A program made the translations under genes and the position numbers. Of a DNA stretch of 64,000 bases, positions 43,409 through 56,323 are shown piece after piece; the stretch's first letter is position 1, and the number at the start of each line of letters is the position of its first letter. The notes under the pieces are model-generated. The model did no database searches. It was not told the origin of the DNA and worked only from the letters and a program-made list of their open reading frames with translations. Origin of the DNA: Hygrocybe punicea (Eukaryota > Basidiomycota > Agaricomycetes > Agaricales > Hygrophoraceae); the NCBI GenBank assembly GCA_963556145.1, contig OY744461.1, positions 3,720,001-3,784,000 of the forward strand, read 5' to 3'.

Positions 43409-46400
43409 ATGGCCTCCACATTCGATGGTGGGACCGCAGTTCCGCCCGCAATGCCTGAATTTTCCGCCTTCAGAAACTTCTCCGCAGGCGACATGAAGTT
43501 CCACCTTCAAAATGTCCTCGTCAGCAAAGGGGAGCAACTCGAGCAGGCCGCCACTCTCGGCCAGCGCGTGCTTGCTCAACAGATGGAACTCGAGGAACGG
43601 ATCAGGCAACTCCAGGAGATCGACGCAGATAAGGGAGAAGACGATGAGATTGACTCCGAAGCTCGAGAGCGCTATCTCGAACTGGTGGACACCATCCAGG
43701 CTTGGGACACCGAGAACGCACAACTCTCAAGCACGTTCGGTGTCCAAAGAGTGAGTGTCTCTTTTAAATACTCTATGAGTGGCATTGTGGGATGGTGACG
43801 TTGTCAATGAACTTAACGAGCCCTACCATATTTTATGCCTGCTTTCACAACGCCGTTATATACATGCCTATTTTTCGCGTATCTCACACTCTTTGATAGC
43901 GTTTCACCAATGGCATGCATACCTCTCCTTCCATTCCTTTCGCAGACCTACCACGCGAAGAAACAGACCGCTCAAAAGCATCAGCTGGAACCTCCGCCGC
44001 TCAATCTAGGCGCGCTAAGAATGCGGCTCATAGAGCTGACGATGTCGGTGCGTGTCTTATCCATGTCTATCTTTGTCACTCGCTGAACGACATTGTAGAA
44101 TTCGCATTTGAGATTGGAAGTGGACTTCTCACGGAGGTCCGGCGCCTTCAAAGTCTGCTAGCTGAACGCGACAAAGCCATCCAGGACATGAAAGAGGAGA
44201 AGGACGATCTGGAGAAATCTGTCGAGAATCTACGGACAGCTCTGAGGCAACAAGAGCAGAGCACAGGTGAGCGGTCTCGCTGAACAACCTCGTATAGTTA
44301 TTCTTTGTTGATCCTCGACCTGCAGATAAGTTCAAGGAGGAGAACTGGAACCTAGAAGTCACTCTTCAAGAGCTCCGCACCCAACTTTCAGACTCCCAAG
44401 CGGGTACCCAACGTCTGGAAGCAGAGCACAAACGACTCACAAAGCTTTTGTCCGCATCGCGTGATGCAGGAGATCAGCACAAGAATGAGGCTGAACGGCT
44501 GAAGAATACTGTAATCGAAATGAAAGCCAAACATGAGACTGACGTAGCACACGCGCGAAAACACGCTGCGGGTCTACAGCGTGACAAGTCGGATTTGCAA
44601 CAGGTTGTGGATACAATGAAGAATGAAGCCGCTAGGGCGAAGCGCTTACCTCGCTTTGGTTCACCTATCACTCCCAATGGATCTGGAATGGAATTCCTCA
44701 CGCCCGGTGGCGACGATGACGTCTTCAGCGTCCCGGCATCTACTAACAACCGCAAGAAATTCGACACATCCGCGTTGTTCCCTGCCGACGGCTTTGGGGA
44801 TTTCGCAGACTCATCACCCGATCCCTCCCCCGCCCGGCCTTTCCTTGCATCGAATCATCCAAGCAACGAACTCGAGGTTCTCCAACAGCGCCTCTCACAT
44901 GCGCAAAGGCAAATCAATACACTCAAGGGCACCTTGCAGAGGGAGAAAGATCACAGGCGCAAGCTTCAGGCCTCTCCGGGGCTTATTGCCGGTGAAGGTG
45001 AAGACGTAGAAGATGACATGGCATTCGAAGACGTGGATGCCGAGCCTAAACCTAGGCTCCGCTCGACACCGTATCGCTCCGGAGGCAAGACAAGAGGCAG
45101 GGGAGGTAGAACGAGCGGGCTTACGCTTGTACAGCGGCTGGCCATGGCTCCGAATAGCCCATCGTCAGAATTCAATTTTGATGACGACCTTCCCGAACCC
45201 GATATCCCACCACCGGTCCCACCTATCCCAATCAGGTTCCACCAGGCAGACAACGAACGAGATGTCAATGTTGAGGGAGACGAGCCGCAAGACGAGGACA
45301 CCGAAGAGCCAGTACGATCCCCGTCTCCCCTGGAAGTCCAGTCGAATCGCGTTAGTGTGGACGGGATGGACCCTGCCTTTGCGAATGTCCTTCACCGTAA
45401 GTCGTCCTCGGCCTCCCTGCCCTACAACGGTAGTCCACTGCGGCAGTCCATCGTTGCTCGTGGCGGGACCATCGGACGACGACGAGGCGCAGCATACCAG
45501 GAAGCCAGACCTTCCTCTTTAGTGGGACAACCCGAAGCGTTGGCGGCCGAGCTCGGCTTGGGAATGGCACCTCATCTCGAGAGTGAGCTGTTGTCTGAGG
45601 CGTTACCCAAAGATACACAAGAATTCGGTTGTCAGACAGATTTCTTCGAAACTCAGCCGGTCGTGCCTCCCGTCCATAGTGCGCCTGACACGGCTGACAC
45701 GGCTGTACAAGTTGAACCTGAACCTGAAACACCTCACCCACCTGTTACGCCTCTAGTAACTTGTGAAGTGGCTATCCAGACGCTTGAGGAGCCAGCTGTA
45801 TCCAAGGCCGAAGTAGCCGTGCAACACGCGCACGTCGAACCAGGCCCAGTCCTTGTATCAACTGGCACGAATACCGATCCCGAACTGCTTCCACCCTCTC
45901 CGATTATGGCGCACGCAGAGGTACAGACGCGACTAGTGGAGACCGCCGATATAGATACCCAGACCCCTCCAGCCCCGAGACTTCCCGAGAAAACAGACGT
46001 AGAAATTCAGACTTTGGTGTCATCTGCAAATGTTGAGGTTTGGCCTGCTATCACAAATGATGAGGAGAAGCGGATGCGTGCTGGAACCGATGCAGATCGC
46101 CGCACTACGATTACTCAGCGGACTTTATCTATGTCCCATCTTGCAAATCTCACCGGAGACACTACTGTCACTAGTTCACGAAAATTCTTAGCTGCTCATT
46201 ACGGTCAGGACGAGGATGAAGACGATGGCAATGAAACGGAAACCGGCGCCGAGACTGATGCTGATGATTACCACGATGCTCCCCAAAGTGCGGTTGGCAT
46301 GTCCACACCCTCAGAATCCTTGGAAGACTTCCATTCCGTGCTGACCATGACTGACAATGAATTTTCGGAATCTGAGGATGACGAAAGCATCAAAGCATCT

Positions 46401-48637
46401 CATATGTCGAGGCGTCAGGACACCACAACTTCCTCCATGGCACAAGGCCGACCTTCTTCATACTATGCGCCCCCGCCTGCGGTGCTTTACGAGTCTAAAG
46501 AGATTTCTGTGGTACCGGTCGAAGAGCCCAAGCCAGAGTTGAAAGAAATATCCATACAAACGGATGAATGGACTCCTCCAGCACCTGCAGCGCCATCTTC
46601 AACCCCGAGCTCTGTGCCAGGATTCAGCATGTATCGGGTCGGTTCGGGCGCTCAGCAGTTCCAGTTTATCCCGCCCCCATCTTCAGTAAATGGAACTACT
46701 CCTCCCATGCCCATTGCTGTTACTGCGCCATCGTCGGTATTTCGAGATTCTGCTGCAACTTTCGGTGTCAGCGGACGCCTTTCTCAAGCGGATAGGCGAC
46801 AATCCATCGAGTCCGCTATTTCGTCCGTGACAGATGAGGGTCCTAGTCGCTCACGTGTACCCTCGGGCACTGTCCCTGCAGTGCCTGCTAATAAGACTAT
46901 TGCACCAGTGGACAAAACCAAGCCTCCTATGATGGTACTGCCGCCTCCACCACGCTTACCTCCACCCCCTACCAGCATGCCACCGCCTAATTTCATTCCT
47001 GAGAGGAAGGTCACGTTGAGTAGTAAACCACCACCTCGACCGTCCTCTCCTCCACCGGCCGATCTCATCCAGCGTGCCACAACACCGACATTCGGTTCGG
47101 TCTTATCTGTGTCAGGAAAAGCAACTTACGGACGACAGCACGGCTCCAGCATGCCTCCTTCACAACAGGGCTTACGCCAACTCCCATCCACTAGCAGTTT
47201 CAGATCAGCTGCAAATGCTGCCACCTACGCGCAGAGCTCCATACCTTCTCAAAGCACTATTCCTGTTTTCCACATCGGCGACAGAGGCAGAAAGGAACTT
47301 TCAACCACCTCTCTCACGTCGGATCGCTCTCCACGCTCTTCCGTATCATCCGAGCGTCACCTCTACGCCAACCAGAGCCGGCCTGAGGCACCATCTGAAT
47401 CGCCAGCCATGCCAGTTACGCCAAACAAACCGGCAGATACATCTGCCCGCAGTGGCGCCTCAACAGATCCGACCATCATCCATGCTATCACGCAGACGAT
47501 GATTGGTGAGTTTTTGTACAAGTATACTCGTCGCCCTATCGGTAAAGGGCACGGCGAGAGGAGGCACAAGCGATTCTTTTGGGTTCATCCTTACACCAAG
47601 ACCCTCTACTGGAGTTCTGCTGATCCTGGCTCATCCAACGTTTCCGAGTCTAGTGCGAAAAGCGGTATGAATTCTGTTTCTTTTTCTTTGAAAATTTTAT
47701 TGAGCAGCAGTGTTTATGCAGCCTATATTGATGGGGTCCGGTCGGTTCTCGACCCCAATCCCATGCCTCCCGGCCTGTACCAATACAGCCTCGTGATCTC
47801 TACGCCACAACGAGAGATGAAGTTCACTGCCCCAACAAAAGAAAGGCATGACATCTGGCATAATGTTTGTTGCTGATATGTCTCTGCCTTGTTCTTTCCT
47901 AACTAACAAACTGTGTATCACCTTTGCAGGCACTAAAATATCTCTTATCACGACCTAATGGATTACCTGTTACTTCACCGGGAAACGCGACAGTAGTCCC
48001 CGAGAGCCCGTCATCGGCACAAGGAGCTTTTTCGGACGATGCCCGACCTGCATTGCAAGCTAGCCCTCAAAGTCAGCGGAGCGTAGCCAGCACTCGAAAC
48101 GGAGACTCGTGGAATACAACTCCTCGCGGTCGAAACCGTTCGCAGCTCTCTGTCGTTGGATCCATTGGCAAGCGTTCCGGCACTCCGGCTGCCGAGTATC
48201 TACGTTGGACGGCCCCCGAGAGCCCGTACAGCCCGTCCAAATCCTTTGAGCACATTACTAATCAAGGCGAGGATGATTTAGACTTTGAGCTTCACGGTGA
48301 CTCTAGATCGGATGAAGCATTTGAAGGGTTGGAAAATGTCCGTGCTTGTTGTGATGGGCGCCATACAGTGGGTCATGCAGGGAAGGAACACCACCATCAC
48401 CACCACCACCACCGTCATCACCCGGTTGACTACACTCACAACAGTGACCACCATCACCTGGCAGCCAGTACCCCTGCTCGGCCAGTTTCCCCCGCTTGGT
48501 CTTTTCGCTCACGTACTGGAAGTTCCAATTCACATGACGGCGGAAATGCGATTTTCTCATGGGGACGAGGAGAAGACGGCAAACTTCGATTTGGTTCTCG
48601 ACGATCTACTAAAACCGTACCGATCCCTGATCAATAA
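43409..48637 (+). CDS. Num1/ApsA/Mcp5-like cortical anchor (coiled coil plus C-terminal PH domain)
   Basis: About 1,550 residues; the largest gene here. The N-terminal exon (MASTFDGGTAVPPAMPEFSA, LEERIRQLQEIDADKG) and next exons carry coiled coil: RRAKNAAHRADDVEFAFEIG, SGLLTEVRRLQSLLAERDKA, RTALRQQEQSTDKFKEENWN, TVIEMKAKHETDVAHARKHA. A long disordered middle holds many Gln-Thr motifs (CQTD, AIQTLE, EVQTRL, DTQTPP, EIQTLV, SIQTDEW). The C-terminal PH domain reads MIGEFLYKYTRRPIGKGHGE, RRHKRFFWVHPYTKTLYWSS, GLYQYSLVISTPQREMKFTA, KERHDIWHNALKYLLSRPNG, as in the Mcp5_PH family, followed by a His-rich tail. Num1/ApsA/Mcp5 anchors dynein, and in yeast mitochondria, at the cell cortex for nuclear positioning. 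The exon 1-2 junction is ambiguous: the strong GTGAGT donor puts the second exon out of its best frame, so a different donor may be used. Confidence 0.88.
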
Positions 48638-48907
48638 TCCTATTTCATATTCGATCTCCCGTTTGCTTGGGTTTTTCAGCGTATTCTGATCATATACAAG
48701 ATATCATCATGTAATTTTGATTCATGAACCTACATTCCTTTATGTTCTTGTTTCCACACATGTTCCCATTTTTGTTCGTGTATGCATATGAAAATCACAT
48801 TCGTTCATTCTCAACATGAATCGTGACCACATTTCTCTAACTAACCGTCCGTAGATCGTGTTCTCTTCGTCAAGCATAACTACCACGCTGAAGTGGCCAT
48901 TGAGAGC
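48638..48907. other. Convergent 3' spacer between the Num1-like gene and SEC24
   Basis: T-rich and AT-rich, without further features. Confidence 0.4.
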
Positions 48908-51900
48908 TAATTAATCCCAATGAGATGGTTCGGGAATGAAAAGGAAGGACCCACAGCATTGTTGATTTGTTTATGGATAACGGTCAAGTCTAGTGATGAG
49001 ATCAGGACCAGTGAAGATTGCGCAAATTGAGATCTTACAGTCAACATATGATGTCGTTGCATTGTTTTGGTCTTCCACCAACATGTCGCTGAATTCCACT
49101 TCAGCGGCGTCGAGATTTTGTCGCGCGATCAATAGTTTTAGGGAAAGGCCCCTCTGGGTCACCCGATTAAGTAGAATATTGCGCACCTGAGTCGAAAATC
49201 GCGTGGGTAAACGAGGCAGCTGGTTCTGAAATGTACTCATTGAATCAGATTTGTTCCGCCGGACAAGGTCAACAAACTCACGAGATGTGGGTCTATATTC
49301 ATGACATCTTCGACACCGAAGAGGTCGCTCAAGAGTTGTGGAGAAGCACTGGAACCGATCCACATAATGATCACTTCCTCGTTGTCTGTGAAGAACGACA
49401 TATTACAATGCAGTAGAAAAGGACGAGATTGATTACCGATGAGATATATTCCGTTCCCTTCCATGAATACATGGGTATTACGCATGATTGACGGCCACGC
49501 CATTTGACCAGTCACAGGGTTTGGTAAGGCAACATCGTCCTCGAGATCGTGAAGGGCGAGTAGCCGTGGGTAGAGATGCTGGAGGATGCTTCGGACACTC
49601 ATGGACAGCATCCGGTGAGCATAGTAATTCCGGACATCTGCAGACACATTCCGGCCTGATATAACCATTAATCCCGGAGCAAGAGACTTGGAGTTGTTGG
49701 GTCTCACCTTTGAGTGGTTTACTCTTTATCATGGCTAGCGTGTATAGCGGCAGCGCTCTGAATGCTTCTGGAAGAACCAACTGACACAATACACGTTTGA
49801 AATAGGAAGACGTGCTGGATTGAATGGAAACTAACCTGAGATGCTCGGGTGGCTGCTGCGCAGTTACGCCTATAGCCAACGAGTATCTCTGAGCATCTCT
49901 CCGTTAAAGTCTCCCGAATTTGCAACAATGTTCGTGAGGCTCTGCTCGAGATGGCTACTCCACTGCTCAGCGCCTCATTCCAATGACACACATTAGACTT
50001 ACCCCCTCGGGCCAGATGACAAACAACAGTGTCCATGTCCGCAAATCGGAAGACGGTACCGGGTAAGGAGCCTACCTGGAGAGCAAGATTCAAGGTCCGT
50101 ACTCTGCGCTCTCCAGATATGGTTGTATACAAGACGGCGGCTTGAAGATAAGCGTGCTCCCGGTCAACAAGCGAGTGAGAATGCTCTAAGGCGATGGAAA
50201 TAGCTTTGTCGGCGTCCAACGTGCCGAATTCTAGATCAGTAGGTGATCGCTGATAAAAGTTGCCGTAATGTGTGGATATCCGGAGACCTAGTCGAGAGAC
50301 GAAACATGAGGCGGAACGCAATAGGTAGTTGGGAGAGCTACCATTGGAGCATCGAACCCGCATCATGCAGTTGTATCCTGTTGTACGTTTAAACAGCCGT
50401 TGCATTTGAGAGTTAAGAACTATGTCGTCGCGAGCAGAATCAAATCGGGGATGAAAGTATAGGTCGCCACCCGTTATCGACGCTACAACACCTAACTCAA
50501 CTCAGCGTATTTCCCATCCAGCAATCAGATATGAGCGCACCAATAGAACCGATGTCGATGAATTTGCTCATCCCCAAGAACATGCTAACCCCAATGCCCT
50601 CTTCGGCACATTCCTCGGCTAAATCTTTCCAGAATTTTTTACGGGGAGAAAACAACGTCTTCTCTTTGTCGGTCCCAGCAATCTTGGTTTCGTCAACATG
50701 TGATTCTAGGGCGCCCGGACCTTTCGTCGGAATCGTACATTGGAAAACGACTACTTGACCGCCATGACCGGCCTCCGAAGTTACTCAACCAAACGAAACA
50801 GAGAGTTTTGTTAAAAGAACCCACCAATGCAGCTAGGGAAGCGCTTAACGCGGCGCCAAGCGCAGATTCCCTCACAACAGTATCCTCGTGACGGCGTGGA
50901 AGATGTTCGAGGAAACTCTCCATTGAATTCCTGAAAGAATGGTTCGAATTTCCTCATTTTATGATGGCTGCGAAACGCACCGGGACTCCATCGGGCTGGC
51001 AAAGAGCCCATTTCGTAATGGGAGAAATACTTCGTCAATGTCAGGAAGAACCATCATTGGTGCTTGTTCTAAATGTGGCTTTGAATAGAGAATGTCAGAT
51101 TGATTTCACTTTAAAAGCAAAGCATTGGGAGAAGAAACATACAGAAAAATTATAAAAGTGCAGTGTTCGGTCAAAGGACAAAATACACATCCGGGAACTT
51201 GCTGGGAAACAAGGTTCGAGGGGCAAACCATCATCACCAGTGCCACCAAATAAAATCGTGCGTAGTGAAGCACACGCTGACTTGAGAAATCCAGACTGGA
51301 CAGCTTCAATTGAGACGTCAAAAGCAAACACGTAATTCATGGGTTGCGGTATCCGAGATCGAGCGGGTGGTGGTTCCACTGAATGATACAACATGTTCAG
51401 CCTAGAGGGCGGATGCGATGCCCAATATTCTTCAGAGACCGCAAAGTCGATCGTTCCTTTCATCAGTTCTGGCCGCTGCAAGTGATCTAGTCGCATTAGG
51501 TTGGGGTCTAGATTACAAAAGTATTGTGGAGAAACTAGAAAGTATACTTGTCAGTAACTTGGATCTCAGCGGGGAAGGAACAGACCGTCTGTTTCGTGAG
51601 TACATAGGTTGCATTTCCATCTCATACCACCAGAGACCCATGTGCACCACGGATTGACATATCCTCTGCATTGCGCACAGCGGGCAGGCCCTAGTTCTTC
51701 AGTATGAACGAGTGGTACTTGCTCCTCGTTTGGGTCCTGGTCTACAAATGGTTGGAAGACAGCAACTATAGGGATCTCGCATTCAGAAGCGAGGCTGGAG
51801 GTGCTGGGGACATTCCAAGTCGAGACACGAACAAATTTTGGTGACGAATTCCCTGCAAATACAGAAAGGAGTGAAAAGATGAGCAGGGTCATTGATGTGA

Positions 51901-52175
51901 TTAGAAACCTTGATCAATGGCAACGAAATTGCTTGTGGAAAGTGGAACATGTTTCCCCGGGAGTGTCATGAATGGTTGGGCCGTCCATTCCTTCTGGTCT
52001 GCTTCGATCGCGACCGTGGGTGACGGCACCTGGCTCGGTTCGATGTGGGAACGAAGACCTTGTGTTTGGAGGATTTTGTATCAGCGTTAATGGCCATGTA
52101 TGAAGTAAATATACCTTGGTATGGCTGGCCCGCGCTGTGGGGAGGTTGCGGAATGTGATTTGGGTACGAGTACAT
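48908..52175 (-). CDS. SEC24: COPII coat protein Sec24
   Basis: About 900 residues in many exons. The short N-terminus is [20 protein letters not shown], then [60 protein letters not shown]. The zinc finger follows ([16 protein letters not shown]...WKCNLC, four Cys), then the trunk domain ([70 protein letters not shown]), the beta-sandwich and helical parts ([48 protein letters not shown]), and the gelsolin-like end ([38 protein letters not shown]). Sec24 selects cargo for ER-to-Golgi vesicles together with Sec23. The start is ATG 52175; the N-terminal extension is shorter than in yeast Sec24. Confidence 0.94.
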
Positions 52176-52381
52176 CGCTGGCACTCGACTCGAAATGAAG
52201 CAATGTTTGGACCCGGATACAACGTTTCACCAACGAAGCAATTGCTGAAATTCTCCCTTGGTTGCAACTAAAAATCAGACACCTAGCTAAAAGCCATGCT
52301 CAGGCTGGAGGATGGGCAAGTTAACGAACAGCCAGACGGCTATTTACGACTATCCATGGCTTGACCACGTCACCATCCTTA

Positions 52382-53635
52382 ATGCGACATTCAACATTTT
52401 CTCCTCTGCTACCACCCGAGCTATGGCTTCAGATATTTCGTTATGCTACCGCCTCGCCGGGATTCCCAGAAGCCAAGTGGGCCGGCTACACATCACATCA
52501 ATTGCTCAACACCTTGCATTTCAACTTCAAGGTCAAATGTTCCCTGGTTCTCGTCTGCAAGCTCTGGCGGGCATTAGCGCTCCAGTTTCTATACGAGCGC
52601 GTGTGGATCAGGCAGTCACATAGCACTCGACTTCAACGTGTTTTGGCCAACTCTTCGGGGCAGGACGCACAAACAGGGTACGGGCGTTGGATTCGTCATC
52701 TACATCTACCTGTCGTACGCGTGAACAGGGAAGGAGAGAAATCGAACGTGTCATTCATCGATATCCTCAATTACTGTCCTCACATCGAAACTCTTCTCAA
52801 GTCACCGTGTTTCGGTTACGATGACGATCACTTTTGGCGTGGACTGGTTTCCACCGCGCCCTTGGACAGCGGCCATCATTTATCCGCTGGGGTTTTCGCA
52901 TCTCTTCGATGCCTGTATTGGTCTTGCAGCGGGGACTGGGATATCGAAGGCATGAGATTGTCAGAGATCGTTCGTCACGCTCCCAATCTCTCCACCCTCT
53001 CCATCTACCACTACAAAAACCCACCCATCCGAATACCCCATCGCCCTCATTCAAGTTCCCCATTTTTCCCATCATTGACCACATTAGAGTTTTGGTCCTC
53101 GTACACTGACACCATGCCTTTCGCGGTTGGAGAGACAGACTTGCGGAATTTGAGGCATATGATCGCTCTCCCCAGGGCATTCACTTTCTTCGATCCCAGC
53201 AATGTATATCCATCACTCCTCTCCCTGTTCGGGCAACAACTCCAGGTGTTGGAGCTCATCCAGGACACCAAAACGACCACCGCTGATGACGTCCGTGCGA
53301 TCCTCCAGCATTGCCCGAGACTCTCCGAATTCAAATATGAACTGGAATGTACCGTGCTACCGCCCGAAGACGCGGAACTACACACTTCGCTGACTAGCAT
53401 CACATTGCGCACCTGTTTCGTTATGGACGAGTCAGAAGCGATGTTATGGAGGTTGCTGCGGTTTCATTTTGCCGCCTTCACTGGAAAGGCATTCCCTGCT
53501 CTTCGTCGCATCGTTCTTGAGGGCGACTGGAGTTGGGCTGTACGTCATCAGCACCTCCCTCGATTTTACCACAGTTTGCGCACGCGAGGATGTTCATTAG
53601 AGTATAACGAAACGCTAGTCTCACTCGAGTTTTGA
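52382..53635 (+). CDS. F-box-like protein with leucine-rich C-terminus
   Basis: A single exon of 417 residues. Near the N-terminus LLPPELWLQIFRYATASPGF and, further on, LVLVCKLWRALALQFLYERV form an F-box-like pattern of the kind common in Agaricomycete F-box proteins. The rest is a loose leucine-rich repeat-like region (IRHLHLPVV, FASLRCLYWSCSG, APNLSTLSIYHY, FPSLTTLEFWSS, LQVLELIQD, CPRLSEFKYELE, LTSITLRTC). Such proteins are candidate substrate receptors of SCF ubiquitin ligases; members are numerous and fast-evolving in mushrooms, and no substrate can be inferred. ATG 52382 is the first in-frame ATG. The promoter is shared with SEC24, with only about 200 bases between starts. Confidence 0.82.
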   Translation: MRHSTFSPLLPPELWLQIFRYATASPGFPEAKWAGYTSHQLLNTLHFNFKVKCSLVLVCKLWRALALQFLYERVWIRQSHSTRLQRVLANSSGQDAQTGYGRWIRHLHLPVVRVNREGEKSNVSFIDILNYCPHIETLLKSPCFGYDDDHFWRGLVSTAPLDSGHHLSAGVFASLRCLYWSCSGDWDIEGMRLSEIVRHAPNLSTLSIYHYKNPPIRIPHRPHSSSPFFPSLTTLEFWSSYTDTMPFAVGETDLRNLRHMIALPRAFTFFDPSNVYPSLLSLFGQQLQVLELIQDTKTTTADDVRAILQHCPRLSEFKYELECTVLPPEDAELHTSLTSITLRTCFVMDESEAMLWRLLRFHFAAFTGKAFPALRRIVLEGDWSWAVRHQHLPRFYHSLRTRGCSLEYNETLVSLEF

Positions 53636-54016
53636 CGTGTTGCAATTAGTGAGGGGACACTACGGGAGGTACTGTGTTTGTAGATTATCTGCCAAGCTAA
53701 TCCTGACACTCTTGCTACATGATCGGATAGCGCCTTGGAACCAAATTTCCTACGATATATTATACACGTTCGTTCGATGAGCCCGACATGAGGTTTCTTC
53801 CGTGGCAGATATATAACGAAAGAGTTGTACCTTTACTTGCGCCCAAGAATGATGAACACTTGCATTGGTAAAAATCTACATTGTGAAACAAAGCTAGAGA
53901 GAAAGGCAACGAAAGAAATGGCCTTCCGAAGTAAAATCCAGCATGGAAAGCTCTATACGAAATGCATCACATCGAAGGGATTTCTTTTTCTCTTTCCTTT
54001 TGTGGGATCAGGGTGT
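53636..54016. other. Convergent 3' spacer between the F-box gene and the membrane-protein gene
   Basis: No gene seen. Both neighbouring genes end here. Confidence 0.4.
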
Positions 54017-55836
54017 CTAGGGCGCTTCGCGCTTGTACTCGTCGTCGAGGACTAGTTGACGCTCAGCTTGCTCAGCGTCAAAAGTGGTTACAGTGTTGTT
54101 GCCGATATCAATGGTCCCGGTGGAGCTTTCATACTTTTTATATGTCGCCATCTACTCGGAGTAACAATATTCAAGAAAAAAATTGGGAATACAAGAAACA
54201 GATAGCATACATGGACATGAATGCCTTCAGACTTGGTGTCGATAGATAAGGCTGGCGCTGGGGGCCCCCCCTTTGCACCTTTGGAGCGGAGAGCGAGCGT
54301 CGATTCCTGCGAGCGGGAGCTGCACAGAACAATAAAGGGGGAGCAAAGAGGTGGGAGATTAAAACCAACCTTGGATAATACAGAGACGAAGTCATGGGGT
54401 AAACGCACGAGTAAATTTCGGCACCCACAGTCGTAAAGTTGGCCAGTCGACGAACGGCGCGGCATGCCATCGTCTGTGCAGCCACATAGAACGTGTCAAC
54501 TTGAAAAAGAAAAAGATCTGGAATGGGTTTACCGTACTGATGATGCAGGCAGGGACGTTCGCAATGACAGACATGACAGGGTTCAAGCCAAGTAACATAA
54601 AAATCTATAATCGATGAACAAAACAACAACCTCTTCGTGAATAATCATGGATGCATTAAATTCAGACCAAACGCACCACTGCAACCATATTGGCTAGGAA
54701 TCTACAAAGACATCAATCAATCATGATTCTAGTGTGTGTGTGGAAGGCTACTCGCGAAACGATGAAATACACCAAGCCATCCGAGAATATAAGGTTGACG
54801 ATGCGCGATTGCTTGCTGGATGACGAGGACAACTTGTACCCAGTCAGACAAAGCACGACGAAGTCGAAACACATGGAATAAATGAATGTGGCGGAAATGA
54901 TTGTGTTGTTTGTCGAAGTAATGACACATCCGGCCTTCGGATCCCACGCCGCCGTTAGAACAATTCCTGGGGAGTATAAAGGGTCAGAGATGACCCATAG
55001 TAAGGGAGTAGAGAGTTAGTCAACTAACCATGGAACAGAAGCGACCAGTGACCGATGATGATTGCAACAATGGGCACAATGATATACCATTTCCTCAACC
55101 ACAAGGCAATGCTGTCAGATATATATGAATGAATAATGTTCGAGGAAAGCATGCTTGAGAAACACTGACGTTCGGACAGCAAGATTGACGCTGGCAAGTC
55201 CGATGGCAAAGTTACCCATACACTTGATACATTGTCAACATGCGGACAGGTCACCAAGAGCAGGGACGACTTACTACATTGAAGGTGTAGAGTGCTTGGC
55301 AATTGATTTCCCTGCAGTAGATGAGTTGCGAGCGACCAATAGCCAAACTAATTATCACATACGACGTGACGTTGAGAGCCACCGTGCTTGGAGAAGACAA
55401 TCAACTGAGCCGGAGCCGGAGCCATCGATCTCGAGGTACGGATACTCACATTCCAATCAGAGAAAACAGGAGTGAGTACCGATTCGCAAAGTAGAGGATC
55501 TGCGGGATTGGGGCCTCATCTCGTTGTTCAGTGAATATATGATCTACTTCTACTCACCAATGGCCAACGAAACAGCTTCTTGCCCGTGAGATACCCCAAA
55601 TCAAAGTCCAGTGAAACAAACCACTCCCAGCTATGGGTTTAAAGCTTGAATAATCGACGGGACATGAGAGCATAATAGCTAACCAGTACAGCCCAAGCAG
55701 CACGTGCATGAACTTCAAAAAAATCACTAGGATAGTAGGAAGCAATCAAAGAAAGTGAACGATGCAGACATTGTCGACACAGAGTTTACTCACAACCATC
55801 CTGTGCGATCACAGTGGGGGAATTCCAGTCAACCAT
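54017..55836 (-). CDS. Seven-helix membrane protein of an Agaricomycete-expanded family
   Basis: Many short exons. The start reads MVDWNSPTVIAQDDVIFLKF, then MHVLLGLYW and WEWFVSLDFDLGYLTGKKLF, RWPLIFYFANRYSLLF. Later exons give further hydrophobic helices (IALWLRKWYIIVPIVAIIIG, HWSLLFHGIVLTAAWDPKAG) and the C-terminal tail EQAERQLVLDDEYKREAP before the TAG at 54017-54019. The pattern of a short extracellular N-terminus, LDFD motif, seven helices, and a soluble tail matches a large family of uncharacterised mushroom membrane proteins; I know no function for it. The Ser/Lys-containing stretch LRSKGAKGGPPAPALSIDTK lies after the last helix. Several exon borders were not traced one by one. Confidence 0.72.
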
Positions 55837-55888
55837 GCCGTGTATGATTTACTACGTGGACAAGGACTTGGATGGGAAAAATAATCAA

Positions 55889-56323
55889 ATGTCGAAGGAG
55901 ATCATCTTTTATACCGTTGGCACAGTCGATGTTCGTAGCAAATTGACCCTGGAGATCTTGAGAGCTTGAGATCAGACGGTTATTTGTGACCTGGAAAAAG
56001 CACGTAACCGAGGAGATCTTCTCGAACATATTGTCAGAGATCGGGAGGAACGGAGAAGGGAAAATGACATTCGCACAAAGACATCAAGTACAGTATGCTC
56101 CTTATAATAACCGCAAAACTGTACTTGCATGCGACTGGAAATTTTTTTACAGGATATAGGTGCAAAACTCCTCCTGGCCGTGAATCGGGAAAAGGACTGC
56201 TCCGTTATTATTCCATTTATTCGTCGCCCGCTCGGCAATCTCTTGGCAATCGGCGGCGTCGCCGGCGTGTTTTCCTTATACAGAACCGCCTTGTTCGACC
56301 CCGTAAATGGGATTCCATATTGA
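55889..56323 (+). CDS. Unrecognised gene, 3' part only
   Basis: Two protein-like exons join in phase over a good intron (donor GTATGC, acceptor TTTTTTTACAG): a charged helix DLEKARNRGDLLEHIVRDRE ERRREN-type segment, then DIGAKLLLAVNREKDCSVII, PFIRRPLGNLLAIGGVAGVF and SLYRTALFDPVNGIPY before the stop. The upstream part is unclear. ATG 55889 opens a frame (MSKEIIFYTVGTVDVRSKLT) that hits a TGA before reaching these exons, and no in-phase splice was found, so the gene may be truncated or the first exon lies elsewhere. Family and function unknown. It is divergent from the seven-helix gene, whose start is 53 bases away. Confidence 0.45.
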
